A stretch of DNA of 64,000 nt from an uncultured Paracoccaceae bacterium (GCA_947503935.1 CANNFR010000001.1:496001-560000); one strand, 5' to 3'. Counted from the stretch's first letter, positions 27,730-39,412 are shown. Made by a program: numbers and translations. Notes: generated from the letters alone by a model not told the origin.

Positions 27730-29355
27730 ATGACATTAAGTGAAAAAAAGCCCGCACCTTTCTTCTCGCATCCGGTGCGGCAGATATTGTCGATGCTCCT
27801 TGTCCTGGGGCTGGTCGGCGCCGGGGCCTGGCTGGCCTATCCCACGGTGGCGCCGGTGGTTTTGGCCAATGTCTGGCTGAACGGGGTGATCTTCGCGGTC
27901 TTCGTGGTGGGCGTGCTGGCGTGTTTCGCGCAGGTTTTCGCGCTGAGCAGTTCGGTCGGCTGGATCGAAGGGTTCGCCAGCGGTCGCCCGGGCGCCGATA
28001 TCGCGCAGCCGCCCCGCCTTCTGGCGCCGCTGGCCAATATGCTGCGGTCACGCGATGCGCGGATGCAGCTGTCGTCATCCTCAAGCCGGTCGATCCTGGA
28101 AAGCGTCGCGACCCGGATCGAGGAAGCGCGCGATATCACGCGCTATATCGTTAACCTGCTGATCTTCCTTGGCCTTCTGGGTACGTTCTATGGTCTGGCC
28201 ACGACCGTGCCAGCGGTGGTTGAGACGATCCGCTCCCTCGCCCCGCAGGAAGGCGAACAGGGCGTGGCCGTGTTCGACCGGCTGATGACCGGCCTCGAGG
28301 CGCAGCTGGGCGGCATGGGCACGGCCTTCTCGTCGTCGCTTCTGGGTCTGGCTGGGTCGCTGGTGGTTGGCCTTCTTGAGCTATTTGCCGGCCATGGCCA
28401 GAACCGGTTCTACCGCGAGCTTGAGGAATGGCTGTCGTCGATCACGCGCGTCGGCATTGCCGGGGCTGGTGATGGCGAGGGTGCCGATATGGGCGCCATG
28501 GCCAGCGTTCTGGATCAGATGTCCGAGCAAATGGAGGTCATGAAATCGATGATCACCCAGGCCGATATGAGCTGGGCGATGGTCGATGAACGGCTGGGCG
28601 GGCTGGCCGAAGCGGTTGAGCGATTGTCGTCCAGCCTTGAAAACGACCGAAGCTCGGTCGAGGCGCTGGACCGGATTGCCGATGCCCAGGCCAAGATTGC
28701 CGAAGGTCAGGACAAGATCGTTGAACAGCACGGATCATCGACTGAGTGGCAGACCCGCATGGCCGATGGCCAGGACAAGCTGGCCGAGGCTTTGGGCAAG
28801 GCATCGGCCTGGCAGGACCGGATGGCCGACGGGCAGGACAAGCTGATCGCGGCCCAGGGTCGGTTGACAGAAGATCGCGAGAAGACCGTTGCCTGGCAGG
28901 ACAAGATGGTCGAGGGCCACGAGCGGATGGCGGCGGGTCAGGACAAGATTGCTGAGGGTCAGCAGCGGATCGCCGAGGGCCAGGATAAAGTGGTAGAAAG
29001 CCAGGACCTTTTAGCCGAGGCGCAGGCCAAGATCGCCGATGGGCAGCAGCGGCTGGCCAACATCCAGGACCGGATCGCCGCCGCTGAAGATCGGGTGGCC
29101 GACGGGCAGGACCGTCTGATCACGGCCTTGGAAAGCCGGATTTCGAAAGAGATCTCGGAGGGCGAGGATACCGGCGATGCCGAAAGCCGCATGCGCCTCA
29201 GGTCGATCGATACGCAGCTTCTGCGGATCCTCGAGGAGATGTCGGTGGGTCGCCAGGAAAGCCTGATCGATCTGCGGACCGATCTGGCCCATCTGACCCG
29301 GGCGGTGCGTGAGCTGAGCGCGGGGGGCGAGCCGGGCCCCGCGCGGGGCGACTGA
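27730..29355 (+). CDS. MotA/TolQ/ExbB-like proton channel protein with heptad-repeat tail
   Basis: 541 residues from ATG 27730; a TTG 20 codons upstream is less likely. Four hydrophobic segments are seen, including the conserved channel helices YIVNLLIFLGLLGTFYGLA and GMGTAFSSSLLGLAGSLVVG. From about residue 310 to 455 the chain is an almost uninterrupted tandem heptad repeat with consensus I/M-A-D/E-G-Q-D-K/R (for example MADGQDKLAEALGK, IAEGQQRIAEGQDK), giving a long cytoplasmic coiled coil. The next gene, three bases on, is the matching MotB/OmpA-like partner. The process it powers is unknown. Confidence 0.88.
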   Translation: MTLSEKKPAPFFSHPVRQILSMLLVLGLVGAGAWLAYPTVAPVVLANVWLNGVIFAVFVVGVLACFAQVFALSSSVGWIEGFASGRPGADIAQPPRLLAPLANMLRSRDARMQLSSSSSRSILESVATRIEEARDITRYIVNLLIFLGLLGTFYGLATTVPAVVETIRSLAPQEGEQGVAVFDRLMTGLEAQLGGMGTAFSSSLLGLAGSLVVGLLELFAGHGQNRFYRELEEWLSSITRVGIAGAGDGEGADMGAMASVLDQMSEQMEVMKSMITQADMSWAMVDERLGGLAEAVERLSSSLENDRSSVEALDRIADAQAKIAEGQDKIVEQHGSSTEWQTRMADGQDKLAEALGKASAWQDRMADGQDKLIAAQGRLTEDREKTVAWQDKMVEGHERMAAGQDKIAEGQQRIAEGQDKVVESQDLLAEAQAKIADGQQRLANIQDRIAAAEDRVADGQDRLITALESRISKEISEGEDTGDAESRMRLRSIDTQLLRILEEMSVGRQESLIDLRTDLAHLTRAVRELSAGGEPGPARGD

Positions 29356-29358
29356 TCA

Positions 29359-30939
29359 ATGGCGCTGACGCGGCGCAGCGGACAGCGGTTTCAAGCCAGC
29401 ATCTGGCCCGGCTTCGTCGATGCGATGACGGCGCTTTTGCTGGTTCTTATGTTCGTTCTGACGATTTTCATGATCGTGCAATTCATCCTGCGCGAGACGA
29501 TCACGGGACAAGAGACCGAGTTGGGCGAATTGTCGTCGGAACTGGCGGCCCTGTCCGACGCGCTGGGCGTTGAGCGGGCCCGCGCCGCGGCGTTGGAAAC
29601 CGATCTGGGCGCGGTCAGAACGTCGCTTGCCGAGGCGCGCGCCGAGGGGGCACGCCAGAGCGCCCTGATCGAACGGCTGACCGCCGATCTGGAGGCGGGG
29701 GAGGCGGCGCAAGCCGCGCTCAACGCCCGGATCGAGGATTTCGAGGCGCAGGTTGCAAATCTGCTGAGCCAGCGTGACACCGCACGGGGCGAGGCCGCCA
29801 CGCTTGAAAACGCGCTGGCCGCCGCGCGCACCGAGATCGATGCACAGATCGAGGCCGCGCGTCTGGCGGCCTCGCGCCGTGAGGCATTGCAGGCGCTGAT
29901 CGCCGATCTGCGCCGCCGCAACGCCGATGCCGGGGCCGAAGCCGAAGCTCTTTCAGCGGCGCTCAGCGAGGAGGAGGCCGCGCGTCTAGCAGAGGCAGAG
30001 GCCGCCCGCCTTTTGCGCGAGCGGCTTGAGCAGTCGCAGGAAGAGCTAACGGTGATGACCATGGCCCTCGATGCCGAACGCGAGATCGCCGAGAACATGC
30101 TGACGACGCTTGCCGCCGCCGAGGCCACCCGCGATGAACTGGCGCTGCGGGTTGAGGAACTGACCGAGGCCGAGCGTGAGGCGGCCCTTCTGGCCGTGGC
30201 CAATGCGCAATTGGCCGAGGAGGCCGAGGCCGCAGGCGCCGAGGATGCCCGCCGTGTGACGCTGCTCAATCAGCAGATCGCGGCGCTGCGGTCGCAATTG
30301 GAAACTCTGCAAGGGGTCTTGGACGCATCATCCGAGCGTGACCGCGAGGCACAGGTGCAGATCGATGCGCTGGGTTCGCAATTGAACGCGGCTTTGGCGC
30401 AAGTGGCCGCCGAACAGCGCCGTCGTGCCGCCCTGGAAGAGGCCGAGCGCCGGCGGCTAGAGGCCGAAGCCGAGGAGCTTGAGCGCTATCGGTCGGATTT
30501 CTTCGGCAAACTGCGCGAGGTTCTCGCCGATCGGGAAGGGGTGCGGATCGTCGGTGACCGGTTTGTCTTCTCCTCCGAAGTGCTGTTCCAGCCGGGCTCG
30601 GCCAGTCTGGCCGCCGAGGGGCGCAGCCAAATCGCCAGCGTCGCGGGCCTTCTGCGGGATGTCGCGGCGGACATCCCCGAAGGGATCGACTGGATCCTGC
30701 GGGTCGATGGCCATACCGACGACGTGCCGCTGACGCGGGGCGGCCGGTTTGCCGACAATTGGGAACTGAGCCAGGCGCGTGCCCTGTCGGTCGTGCGCTA
30801 TATGACCGACGATCTGGACTTTCCGCCCGAGCGCTTGGCCGCCACCGGGTTTGGGGAGTTCCGGCCTGTTGACGAGGGGGACACGCCTGACGCCCGCGCG
30901 CAAAACCGCCGGATCGAGCTGAAACTGACCGAACGGTGA
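29359..30939 (+). CDS. MotB/OmpA-like protein with long coiled coil
   Basis: 526 residues. One N-terminal transmembrane helix carries a membrane-proximal aspartate, D21 in WPGFVDAMTALLLV, matching the ion-translocating Asp of MotB/ExbD. Residues 50-375 are an Ala/Glu/Arg-rich coiled coil. The C-terminal 145 residues are an OmpA/MotB peptidoglycan-binding domain (FSSEVLFQPGSASL, VDGHTDDVPL, NRRIELKL). With the preceding gene it forms a putative stator spanning inner membrane and periplasm to the cell wall. Confidence 0.88.
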   Translation: MALTRRSGQRFQASIWPGFVDAMTALLLVLMFVLTIFMIVQFILRETITGQETELGELSSELAALSDALGVERARAAALETDLGAVRTSLAEARAEGARQSALIERLTADLEAGEAAQAALNARIEDFEAQVANLLSQRDTARGEAATLENALAAARTEIDAQIEAARLAASRREALQALIADLRRRNADAGAEAEALSAALSEEEAARLAEAEAARLLRERLEQSQEELTVMTMALDAEREIAENMLTTLAAAEATRDELALRVEELTEAEREAALLAVANAQLAEEAEAAGAEDARRVTLLNQQIAALRSQLETLQGVLDASSERDREAQVQIDALGSQLNAALAQVAAEQRRRAALEEAERRRLEAEAEELERYRSDFFGKLREVLADREGVRIVGDRFVFSSEVLFQPGSASLAAEGRSQIASVAGLLRDVAADIPEGIDWILRVDGHTDDVPLTRGGRFADNWELSQARALSVVRYMTDDLDFPPERLAATGFGEFRPVDEGDTPDARAQNRRIELKLTER

Positions 30940-31006
30940 TCGGGCAGCGTCACCTTTAATACCGAAAGTTCTGGCCCAACTCAGCCCAGGCCGGGGCGTC
31001 CCCGTA

Positions 31007-31894
31007 TCAGGCGTTTTGATAAAGGGTGACGGCCGCGTTTGATTCGACCAGCAGCATCTCGCTACGCTCAAGATATTGCTGCATCTGGGTCGCATCCAGC
31101 ATGCCCCCTGCGACGACCGTTTCGACCAGCGGTTGCTGCTCCTGCCAGATCGCGGCGATCTCGGCCAGTTTGGCGGCGGCTTCTGGTGTGGGCGGCGGTG
31201 CGATCCCGAAATTCTCGGCAAAGTCTTTCAGCGTCATCAGCGTGTCGTTGAACAATGTGACCGTCGCAGCCAGCAATTCGCGGTTTTCTTCAGGTTTGTA
31301 CGCGATCTGGATCAGCGCCAGCTCTTTTGACATCTTCTGCGTCAGCATGCGCTGGCGACCGGTGAAATCGATGGCGGTGGCCATGCTCATCGACATGCTG
31401 GTATCGCCGTAGATCTCCTCAAGCATCTTGACGGCCTTGTTCGACAGGCTCAGCAAGGTACCCTCGCGGGCCATGACATTATCAAGCTGGGCGTCGGTGA
31501 CCGTGCCGGATGCGGCGATTGCATCGACATCGCCCGAGACCAGGGCCCATTCGTCGATCACTTCTTCCAGTGCAAAGCGGACACCGACGGCGCGTTCGCG
31601 TTCGATCCCGGTGGAGCCTTCGCCGGTCATGAAGCCGTCAAGCGTCTCGTCAAACAGCTGACGCGCCTTCATGAGCTGCTCGCCCATCTTTTCGGGGAAC
31701 GTGCCGGCGCGGATGAAGGCGACGGCCTTGGCCATGCGTTGTGTCAGCATGCGCTGCCGCCCGGCGAGGTTCACGCGCAGGCGGCCTTGCTCGGCCGAGA
31801 TCTTTTGGCTGAGGGCGGGGGTGGCGACGATGGCCAGAGTTGACGCGCTGAGCAGCGCTTTCAGCAACGAACGGCGGTGATGATCAACACTCAA
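31007..31894 (-). CDS. Exported protein with two PilJ-type sensory domains
   Basis: About 295 residues if started at TTG 31894 (GGAG ten bases before); the frame is open to 32059 but that part has no coding character. The N-terminus HHRRSLLKALLSASTLAIVA looks like a twin-arginine signal peptide. Two copies of the type IV pilus MCP N-terminal (PilJ_N) motif follow, NLAGRQRMLTQRMAKAVAFI and DFTGRQRMLTQKMSKELALI. No methyl-accepting or kinase domain is present, so it may be a free periplasmic sensor or ligand-binding protein. Confidence 0.8.
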   Translation of the reverse strand: MSVDHHRRSLLKALLSASTLAIVATPALSQKISAEQGRLRVNLAGRQRMLTQRMAKAVAFIRAGTFPEKMGEQLMKARQLFDETLDGFMTGEGSTGIERERAVGVRFALEEVIDEWALVSGDVDAIAASGTVTDAQLDNVMAREGTLLSLSNKAVKMLEEIYGDTSMSMSMATAIDFTGRQRMLTQKMSKELALIQIAYKPEENRELLAATVTLFNDTLMTLKDFAENFGIAPPPTPEAAAKLAEIAAIWQEQQPLVETVVAGGMLDATQMQQYLERSEMLLVESNAAVTLYQNA

Positions 31895-32034
31895 ACTCGG
31901 TACTCCAGAAACAATGCAACTCAGACGGGTCTTACTGGACAATAAGGAACAAAAAAAGCGTGTCAAAAAAATGACAGGCTTTCTCGGGTCAAGAAAACCC
32001 GCTTTGCGGCATGGCCGGAAATGGGGTCGTGAAG

Positions 32035-32065
32035 GGCTGCGTGAGGTCACATGTCTCACGCAGCC
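32035..32065 (-). terminator. Terminator hairpin after clpA
   Basis: Perfect 11-bp stem GGCTGCGTGAG / CTCACGCAGCC around a 9-base loop, eight bases past the clpA stop on the minus strand. The T tract is weak on both strands, but the stem is the strongest in this gap. Confidence 0.65.
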
Positions 32066-32072
32066 TTTCGGT

Positions 32073-34400
32073 TCAATCGGCGGTCAGAAGCGGCGGCTTG
32101 TTGCCCGTCAGCCGGGGCTTCTCGGGTTCGGCGATTTCCAGTGCAATCTCGCCATCTTTCAGCAAGACCCTGACAAGACCACCTTTCGCCAGCTTCCCGA
32201 AGAGCAGTTCCTCGGCCAGCGGTTTCTTTATGTGCTCCTGAATGACACGACCCAAGGGCCGTGCGCCCATCTTGTCATCATAGCCCTTGTCACCCAGCCA
32301 GGCGGCGGCCTCGGGCGTCAGTTCGATGGCAACGCCGCGGTCCATCAGCTGCGCCTCAAGCTGCACGACGAACTTCTCGACGACCTGCAGAATCACCTCT
32401 TTCGGCAGCGGCGCGAATGAGATCACCGCATCCAGCCGGTTGCGGAATTCCGGTGTGAAGGTGCGCTCGATCGCGGCGGTATCCTCGCCCTCGCGCCGGT
32501 CGCGGCCAAAGCCGATGGCGGCCTTGGCCAGCTCGGATGCGCCGGCATTCGAGGTCATGATCAAGATCACATTGCGGAAATCCACCGTCCGGCCGTTATG
32601 GTCGGTGAGCTTCCCGTGGTCCATCACCTGCAACAGGATGTTGTAGACATCCGGATGCGCCTTTTCGATCTCGTCAAGCAGCAGCACGCAATGGGGGTGC
32701 TGGTCGACGCCATCGGTCAGCATGCCGCCCTGGTCGAAGCCCACATAGCCCGGCGGGGCGCCGATCAGGCGGCTGACCGCATGCTTTTCCATGTATTCCG
32801 ACATGTCGAAGCGCAGAAGCTCCACGCCCAGCGTGCTGGCCAGCTGCTTGGCGACCTCGGTCTTGCCCACGCCCGTCGGCCCGGCGAACAGGTAGTTGCC
32901 GATAGGCTTTTCGGGCTCGCGCAGACCTGCGCGGGACAGTTTGATCGCCGAGGACAGGGCAATGATGGCCTGATCCTGGCCAAAGACGACGCGCTTCAGA
33001 GAGGCTTCGAGGTCTTTCAGCACCTCGGCATCGTTTTTCGACACGTTCTTCGGCGGGATCCGCGCGATCTTGGCCACCACGGCTTCGATCTCCTTCGGGC
33101 CGATGGTTTTGCGGCGTTTGGATTCAGTGACCAGATGCTGCGCGGCGCCGGCCTCATCGATCACGTCGATGGCCTTGTCGGGCAGTTTCCGGTCGTGAAT
33201 ATACCGCGCCGACAATTCCACCGCCGTCTTGATCGCGTCATGGGTATAGCGGATGTCGTGGTGCTTTTCGAAATAGGGCTTCAGGCCCTGCAGGATCTTG
33301 ATCGAATCGTCCACGCTGGGTTCGGTCACGTCGATTTTCTGGAACCGGCGCGACAGGGCGCGGTCCTTCTCGAAGTGCTGGCGGAACTCTTTATAGGTGG
33401 TCGAGCCCATGCAGCGCAGCTTGCCGCCCTGAAGCGCGGGCTTCAGGAGGTTCGAGGCATCCATGGCCCCACCCGAGGTGGCGCCGGCGCCGATGACCGT
33501 GTGAATCTCATCGATGAAGAGAATCGCGTCGGGATGTTCCTCAAGCTCGGTCACCACGGCTTTCAGACGCTCCTCGAAGTCGCCGCGATAGCGGGTACCC
33601 GCCAAAAGCGCGCCCATATCAAGCGAGAAGATGGTCGAGTTGGCCAGAACCTCGGGCGTCTCACCCTGCACGATCTTGCGTGCCAGGCCTTCCGCGATGG
33701 CGGTCTTGCCCACGCCGGGGTCGCCCACCAGAAGCGGGTTGTTCTTGCGGCGGCGGCAGAGCACCTGGATGCAGCGCTCAACCTCATCCTCGCGGCCGAT
33801 CAGCGGATCGACATCGCCTTTGCCGGCCTTGACGTTCAGATCGACGCAATACTTGGCCAGCGCACTTTCCTTGCCTTCGGCGGCCGTTTCCGCCTGGCCA
33901 CCTAGGTTTTCATCCTCGTGTTCGGCGCCCGTGACAGGGCGGCTTTCGCCGTAGCTGGGGTTCTTGGCCACGCCGTGGGCGATGTAGTTCACCGCGTCAT
34001 AGCGGGTCATTTCCTGCTCTTGCAGGAAGTAGGCGGCGTTCGATTCGCGTTCGGCGAAGATGGCGACCAGCACGTTGGCGCCCGTCACCTCGGTCCGGCC
34101 TGAGCTTTGCACATGGATCGCGGCGCGCTGGATCACGCGCTGGAACGCGGCCGTTGGCACGGCTTCCGAGCCGTCGATTTCGGTCACCAGCGTCGAGAGG
34201 TCATCATCGATGAACTCCACCAGGGTGCGGCGCAGCTCTTCCAGCTCGACATTGCAGGCCTTCATGACCTTTGCCGCGTCAGGCTCATCAATCAGGGCGA
34301 GGAGCAGATGCTCAAGCGTGGCAAGCTCATGGCGGCGCGCATTGGCCAGGGCCAGAGCCGAATGAATGGCATCTTCGAGTGATTTTGAGAATGAAGGCAC
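32073..34400 (-). CDS. clpA: ATP-dependent Clp protease ATP-binding subunit ClpA
   Basis: 775-residue AAA+ unfoldase that feeds substrates to ClpP. The Clp N-domain (residues 1-145), first ATPase with Walker A GDPGVGKTAIAEG, and second ATPase with GPTGVGKTEVAKQ are present. ClpP-docking loop and D2-small domain (GARPLGRVIQEHIKKPLAE) follow. The GTG start at 34400 has a good AAGGAG site. No clpS lies directly upstream; the adaptor is probably elsewhere. A 172-base gap before gloB should hold its promoter. Confidence 0.97.
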   Translation of the reverse strand: MPSFSKSLEDAIHSALALANARRHELATLEHLLLALIDEPDAAKVMKACNVELEELRRTLVEFIDDDLSTLVTEIDGSEAVPTAAFQRVIQRAAIHVQSSGRTEVTGANVLVAIFAERESNAAYFLQEQEMTRYDAVNYIAHGVAKNPSYGESRPVTGAEHEDENLGGQAETAAEGKESALAKYCVDLNVKAGKGDVDPLIGREDEVERCIQVLCRRRKNNPLLVGDPGVGKTAIAEGLARKIVQGETPEVLANSTIFSLDMGALLAGTRYRGDFEERLKAVVTELEEHPDAILFIDEIHTVIGAGATSGGAMDASNLLKPALQGGKLRCMGSTTYKEFRQHFEKDRALSRRFQKIDVTEPSVDDSIKILQGLKPYFEKHHDIRYTHDAIKTAVELSARYIHDRKLPDKAIDVIDEAGAAQHLVTESKRRKTIGPKEIEAVVAKIARIPPKNVSKNDAEVLKDLEASLKRVVFGQDQAIIALSSAIKLSRAGLREPEKPIGNYLFAGPTGVGKTEVAKQLASTLGVELLRFDMSEYMEKHAVSRLIGAPPGYVGFDQGGMLTDGVDQHPHCVLLLDEIEKAHPDVYNILLQVMDHGKLTDHNGRTVDFRNVILIMTSNAGASELAKAAIGFGRDRREGEDTAAIERTFTPEFRNRLDAVISFAPLPKEVILQVVEKFVVQLEAQLMDRGVAIELTPEAAAWLGDKGYDDKMGARPLGRVIQEHIKKPLAEELLFGKLAKGGLVRVLLKDGEIALEIAEPEKPRLTGNKPPLLTAD

Positions 34401-34572
34401 GTGCAGTGCTCCTTTCCTGTAAGGCCGGAGTGACGGGTGGCCGCTCCAACCGTGGCCTCATGATCTTAAAGTTCGGTGTTCTTCAGCCGTCTTCAAGAAG
34501 TTTTTTCTTAAATCGGGTCAGTATTAGGGCAGAGATGCAAAAAGTGATCGAAAGTTGAACAGGGCGCACGCT

Positions 34573-35340
34573 TTAGAACTGATCCTTGCGCCGGCGGATT
34601 TCAGCGAAAGCTTCGGCATCGGTCGCATCGTCGCGGCCGATCAGGTGTTTCACTTCGGGCAAACGCGCCCGCAGAAAGGGGTTTGTGGTGAGTTCCTCGG
34701 CCAGGGTGGCCGGAACGGTTGGTTCGTTTTCGGCGCGGGCCTTGGCCACACGCTCAGCCCGAGAGATAAGCTCTCGATTGTCAGGTTCAATACTCAGCGC
34801 GAAACGGGCGTTGCTTTCGGTATATTCATGGCCGGAATAGATATTCGTGCCGGACGGCAGATCAGCCAGTTTGCAAAGGCTTTCCCACATCTGGTCGGCA
34901 GAACCCTCAAACAGGCGGCCGCAGCCCAGGGCCATCAGGCTGTCGGCGGTGAAAACCGCATTAGCGGCCGGGAAGAAGACCGCGATATGGCCGATCGTGT
35001 GGCCAGAGACGTCGATGACCCGACCTTCCAGATTGCCCACCTGGACCACATCGTCCTCGGCCACGGCCTTGTCCAAGGCCGGAAGGCGATGGGCGTCGGC
35101 CTTGGCGCCAATCACCTTGGCACCCGTGGCCTGCCGCAGGGCGTCGACGTCGGCAATATGGTCGTCATGGTGATGGGTGATCAGGATCTCCGTCAGGCGC
35201 CAGCCGCGGCGTTCTAACTCGGCCTCGATCGGCGCCGCATCAGGCACATCGATGACAGCGGTAGCCCCTGTGGCGCCATCATGCAACAAGTAGGCGTAAT
35301 TATCGCTGAGGCAGGGGATCGTGACGATTTCCATTTCCAT
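34573..35340 (-). CDS. gloB: Hydroxyacylglutathione hydrolase (glyoxalase II)
   Basis: 255-residue metallo-beta-lactamase fold enzyme that hydrolyses S-D-lactoylglutathione to lactate and glutathione. The metal motif ITHHHDDHIAD and later ligands DVSGHTIGHI, FTADSLMALGCGRLFEG and IYSGHEYTESNARFAL are all present. The C-terminal HAGH domain ends in EIRRRKDQF. It is divergent from the methyltransferase gene, separated by about 60 bases. Confidence 0.96.
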   Translation of the reverse strand: MEMEIVTIPCLSDNYAYLLHDGATGATAVIDVPDAAPIEAELERRGWRLTEILITHHHDDHIADVDALRQATGAKVIGAKADAHRLPALDKAVAEDDVVQVGNLEGRVIDVSGHTIGHIAVFFPAANAVFTADSLMALGCGRLFEGSADQMWESLCKLADLPSGTNIYSGHEYTESNARFALSIEPDNRELISRAERVAKARAENEPTVPATLAEELTTNPFLRARLPEVKHLIGRDDATDAEAFAEIRRRKDQF

Positions 35341-35401
35341 AAGTTGAGGCTAGTCTGGCGCAGGCCCGGTGTCGAGGCCTTGACCGGAGAATGCCCGCGC
35401 C

Positions 35402-36148
35402 ATGCACCTCGACGTGCTCGACCTGCGAAATTTCTACTACAGAACCAATCTGGGGCGGGTGGCGCAGCGGGCGATCCGTGATCAGGTGCAGGCGTTCTGG
35501 CCCGAAGCAAAGGGGCAGAGTGTGGCGGGGTTCGGTTTTGCGGTGCCGCTTTTGCGGCCCTATCTGGCCGATGCGCGCCGGGTGATCGGGTTGATGCCGG
35601 GGCCGCAGGGGGTGATGCCCTGGCCTGCCGGGATGGAAAACGTCTCGGTGCTTTGCCACGAGACGCAGTGGCCGTTGCCGAATGGCTTTGTCGACAAGCT
35701 GGTTCTGCTGCACGGGCTTGAGACGTCCGAACAACCCTCGGCCGTTCTGAATGAGGCTTATCGTGTGCTGGGGCCCGGGGGGCGGGCGCTGTTCATCGTG
35801 CCCTATCGCGGCGGCATATGGGCGCGGAGCGATCGCACACCGTTCGGGTTCGGGCGCCCCTACAGCCTTGGTCAGCTTGAGGCGCAGCTTCGCCGCCATT
35901 CGTTCCAGACGGAAGGGCATCGCGCCGCGCTTTTCGTGCCGCCCTCCGAACGACGCTTTTGGCTGAAAACGGCGCCCTTCTGGGAGGGGTTAGGATCCCG
36001 CGTGTCATCGGCCCTGGCGGGGGGCGTCTTGATGGTCGAGGCGACGAAACAGGTCTATTCACCACGCCCCAGCGGATTGCGGCAGGTGGTCAAAAAACCG
36101 CTCGAGGTCTTGGACGGATTGCCAAGCCCAGCCCCGAAACCGGCCTGA
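35402..36148 (+). CDS. Class I SAM-dependent methyltransferase-like protein
   Basis: 248 residues. The Rossmann SAM site is modified: [16 protein letters not shown] replaces the usual E/DxGxGxG. The later [21 protein letters not shown] segment is a clear methyltransferase motif. The C-terminal 50 residues are less conserved. It is found beside gloB, divergently transcribed, an arrangement I believe is common in this family of bacteria. The acceptor is unknown and the weak motif I leaves open that it has reduced activity. Confidence 0.8.
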   Translation: MHLDVLDLRNFYYRTNLGRVAQRAIRDQVQAFWPEAKGQSVAGFGFAVPLLRPYLADARRVIGLMPGPQGVMPWPAGMENVSVLCHETQWPLPNGFVDKLVLLHGLETSEQPSAVLNEAYRVLGPGGRALFIVPYRGGIWARSDRTPFGFGRPYSLGQLEAQLRRHSFQTEGHRAALFVPPSERRFWLKTAPFWEGLGSRVSSALAGGVLMVEATKQVYSPRPSGLRQVVKKPLEVLDGLPSPAPKPA

Positions 36149-36409
36149 CTCGGGCTTTCGGTGACGGATTCTGGCAAGGTTTTTAGCGATAAATACCCGG
36201 TTCAAAGCGCCGCATCTGGCATGTTTTCGGTTAAGCGTCTGATTAAGAAAGATTTTTATAGCAGTCCGACATGGTGCTAGGTGGTTGCGGGGGGCAAATC
36301 CCTCTGCTACACCCACGCCGATTTCGGAGGCTTGGCTGCCCCAGCCTCCCAATAGCCTCATGCCGAACGCTCCGGCGAAAAGGGGCGCATTGACAGCGGA
36401 AGGGATGAC
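36149..36409. promoter_or_regulatory. ATP synthase operon upstream region
   Basis: 261 bases without a gene. The stretch 36231-36265 is AT-rich and contains TTAAGC and TTATAG-like hexamers that could form the atp promoter, although spacing and fit are weak. TTAA-N8-TTAA at 36231-36246 resembles a CtrA box but has one base too many. No terminator or riboswitch-like fold is recognised. Confidence 0.35.
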
Positions 36410-36970
36410 GTGTCCGAGCCAGCTTCGATCTCCTCCGGCATAGCCGCGCGATATGCGGCGGCCCTATTCGACCTCGCGCATGAGGAAAATGCGCTGAAAT
36501 CGCTTGAATCAGATGTGGACGCGCTGGATGCCGCTTTGGGCGACAGTGCCGAGCTTCGCGACATGATCGCGTCGCCGCTTTATTCGCGTGAGGCGCAGGC
36601 CGGGGCGATCGCCGCGGTGGCCAAGAAGATGGGCCTGTCGACGCTGGTGGCGAACACCCTGGCGCTGATGGCCTCGAACCGTCGTCTTTTTGTCTTGCCA
36701 CAATTCGTCGACGTGCTGCGCGAGCGGATTGCTGACCACAAGGGCGAGGTGACGGCCGAGGTGACATCGGCCAAGAAGCTGACCAAGGCGCAATCGGATG
36801 AATTGGCCAAGACGCTGAAGTCGCGCTTTGGCAAGACGATCAAACTGAAATCGTCCGTCGATGAAACGCTCATCGGCGGACTTGTCGTGAAAGTGGGCTC
36901 GAAGATGATCGACACCTCGATCCGCTCCAAGCTCGCCTCCCTCCAGAACAGTATGAAAGAGGTCGGATAA
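36410..36970 (+). CDS. atpH: ATP synthase F1 subunit delta
   Basis: 186 residues, GTG start with AAGGGA upstream. Peripheral-stalk subunit linking F1 to the b subunits; typical delta motifs [18 protein letters not shown] at the N-terminus and [19 protein letters not shown] near the end. First gene of atpHAGDC; its stop is directly followed by the atpA ATG. F0 genes are not adjacent, as usual for alphaproteobacteria. Confidence 0.97.
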   Translation: MSEPASISSGIAARYAAALFDLAHEENALKSLESDVDALDAALGDSAELRDMIASPLYSREAQAGAIAAVAKKMGLSTLVANTLALMASNRRLFVLPQFVDVLRERIADHKGEVTAEVTSAKKLTKAQSDELAKTLKSRFGKTIKLKSSVDETLIGGLVVKVGSKMIDTSIRSKLASLQNSMKEVG

Positions 36971-38509
<1,539 letters not shown>

Positions 38510-38536
38510 AACAAGACGCGGGATAGGGACGGATAG

Positions 38537-39412
38537 ATGCCGAGCCTCAAGGACCTGAAAAATAGGATCGAAAGCGTCAAGTCGACGCGGAAGATCACCA
38601 AGGCGATGCAGATGGTCGCGGCGGCAAAACTGCGCCGCGCCCAGGATGCCGCCGAGGCCGCGCGGCCCTATGCCGAACGGTTCAACGCGGTGATGGCCGG
38701 TCTGGCCGCATCGGTCGGTAGCTCGGACAGTGCGCCCAAGCTTCTGTCGGGCACCGGATCGGACAAAGTGCACCTTCTGATCGTGATGACCGCCGAACGC
38801 GGTCTTTGCGGTGGTTTCAACGCATCTATCGCCAAGCTGGCACGGACCCGGGCCCAAGAATTGCTGGCCAACGGCAAAGAGGTGAAGATCCTCACCGTCG
38901 GCAAGAAGGGGCGCGAGCAGCTGAAACGCGACCTTGCCGATCACTTTGTGGGCCATGTCGACCTGAGCGAGGTCAAGCGCGTGGGCTATGTCAATGCAAG
39001 CGAGATCGCGCGCGATGTGCTGGCGCGGTTCGAAGCTGGCGAATTTGACGTGGCGACGCTGTTTTTCAACGAATTCCAGTCGGTGATCAGCCAGGTACCG
39101 ACCGCCCAGCAGATCATCCCCGCCTCGTTCGAGACCGAGGAGGACGAGGGCGCATCGACCCTTTATGATTACGAGCCCAACGAAGAAGGCATTCTGGCCG
39201 ATCTTCTGCCGCGCGGCGTGGCCACCCAGATCTTCACGGCTCTGCTGGAAAACGCAGCCTCGGAACAGGGCGCGCGGATGACGGCGATGGACAACGCCAC
39301 GCGCAACGCCGGCGACATGATCGACAAGCTGACCACCGTCTACAACCGCTCGCGTCAGGCGGCGATCACCACGGAATTGATTGAAATCATCGCGGGCGCC
39401 GAAGCGCTCTGA
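38537..39412 (+). CDS. atpG: ATP synthase F1 subunit gamma
   Basis: 291-residue central rotor subunit. The N-terminal helix [20 protein letters not shown] and the C-terminal helix [20 protein letters not shown] form the coiled shaft inside the alpha3beta3 ring; [13 protein letters not shown] is the conserved internal motif. Lies 27 bases after atpA in the same operon. Confidence 0.98.
   Translation: MPSLKDLKNRIESVKSTRKITKAMQMVAAAKLRRAQDAAEAARPYAERFNAVMAGLAASVGSSDSAPKLLSGTGSDKVHLLIVMTAERGLCGGFNASIAKLARTRAQELLANGKEVKILTVGKKGREQLKRDLADHFVGHVDLSEVKRVGYVNASEIARDVLARFEAGEFDVATLFFNEFQSVISQVPTAQQIIPASFETEEDEGASTLYDYEPNEEGILADLLPRGVATQIFTALLENAASEQGARMTAMDNATRNAGDMIDKLTTVYNRSRQAAITTELIEIIAGAEAL

Noticed and set aside
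27730-30939. Zorya defence system
   Set aside because: Only a ZorA/ZorB-like pair is present; ZorC, ZorD or ZorE are absent and neighbours are housekeeping genes.
36231-36246. TTAA-N8-TTAA resembling a CtrA box upstream of atpH
   Set aside because: CtrA sites need N7; with one extra base and no cell-cycle gene nearby it is probably chance in an AT-rich promoter.
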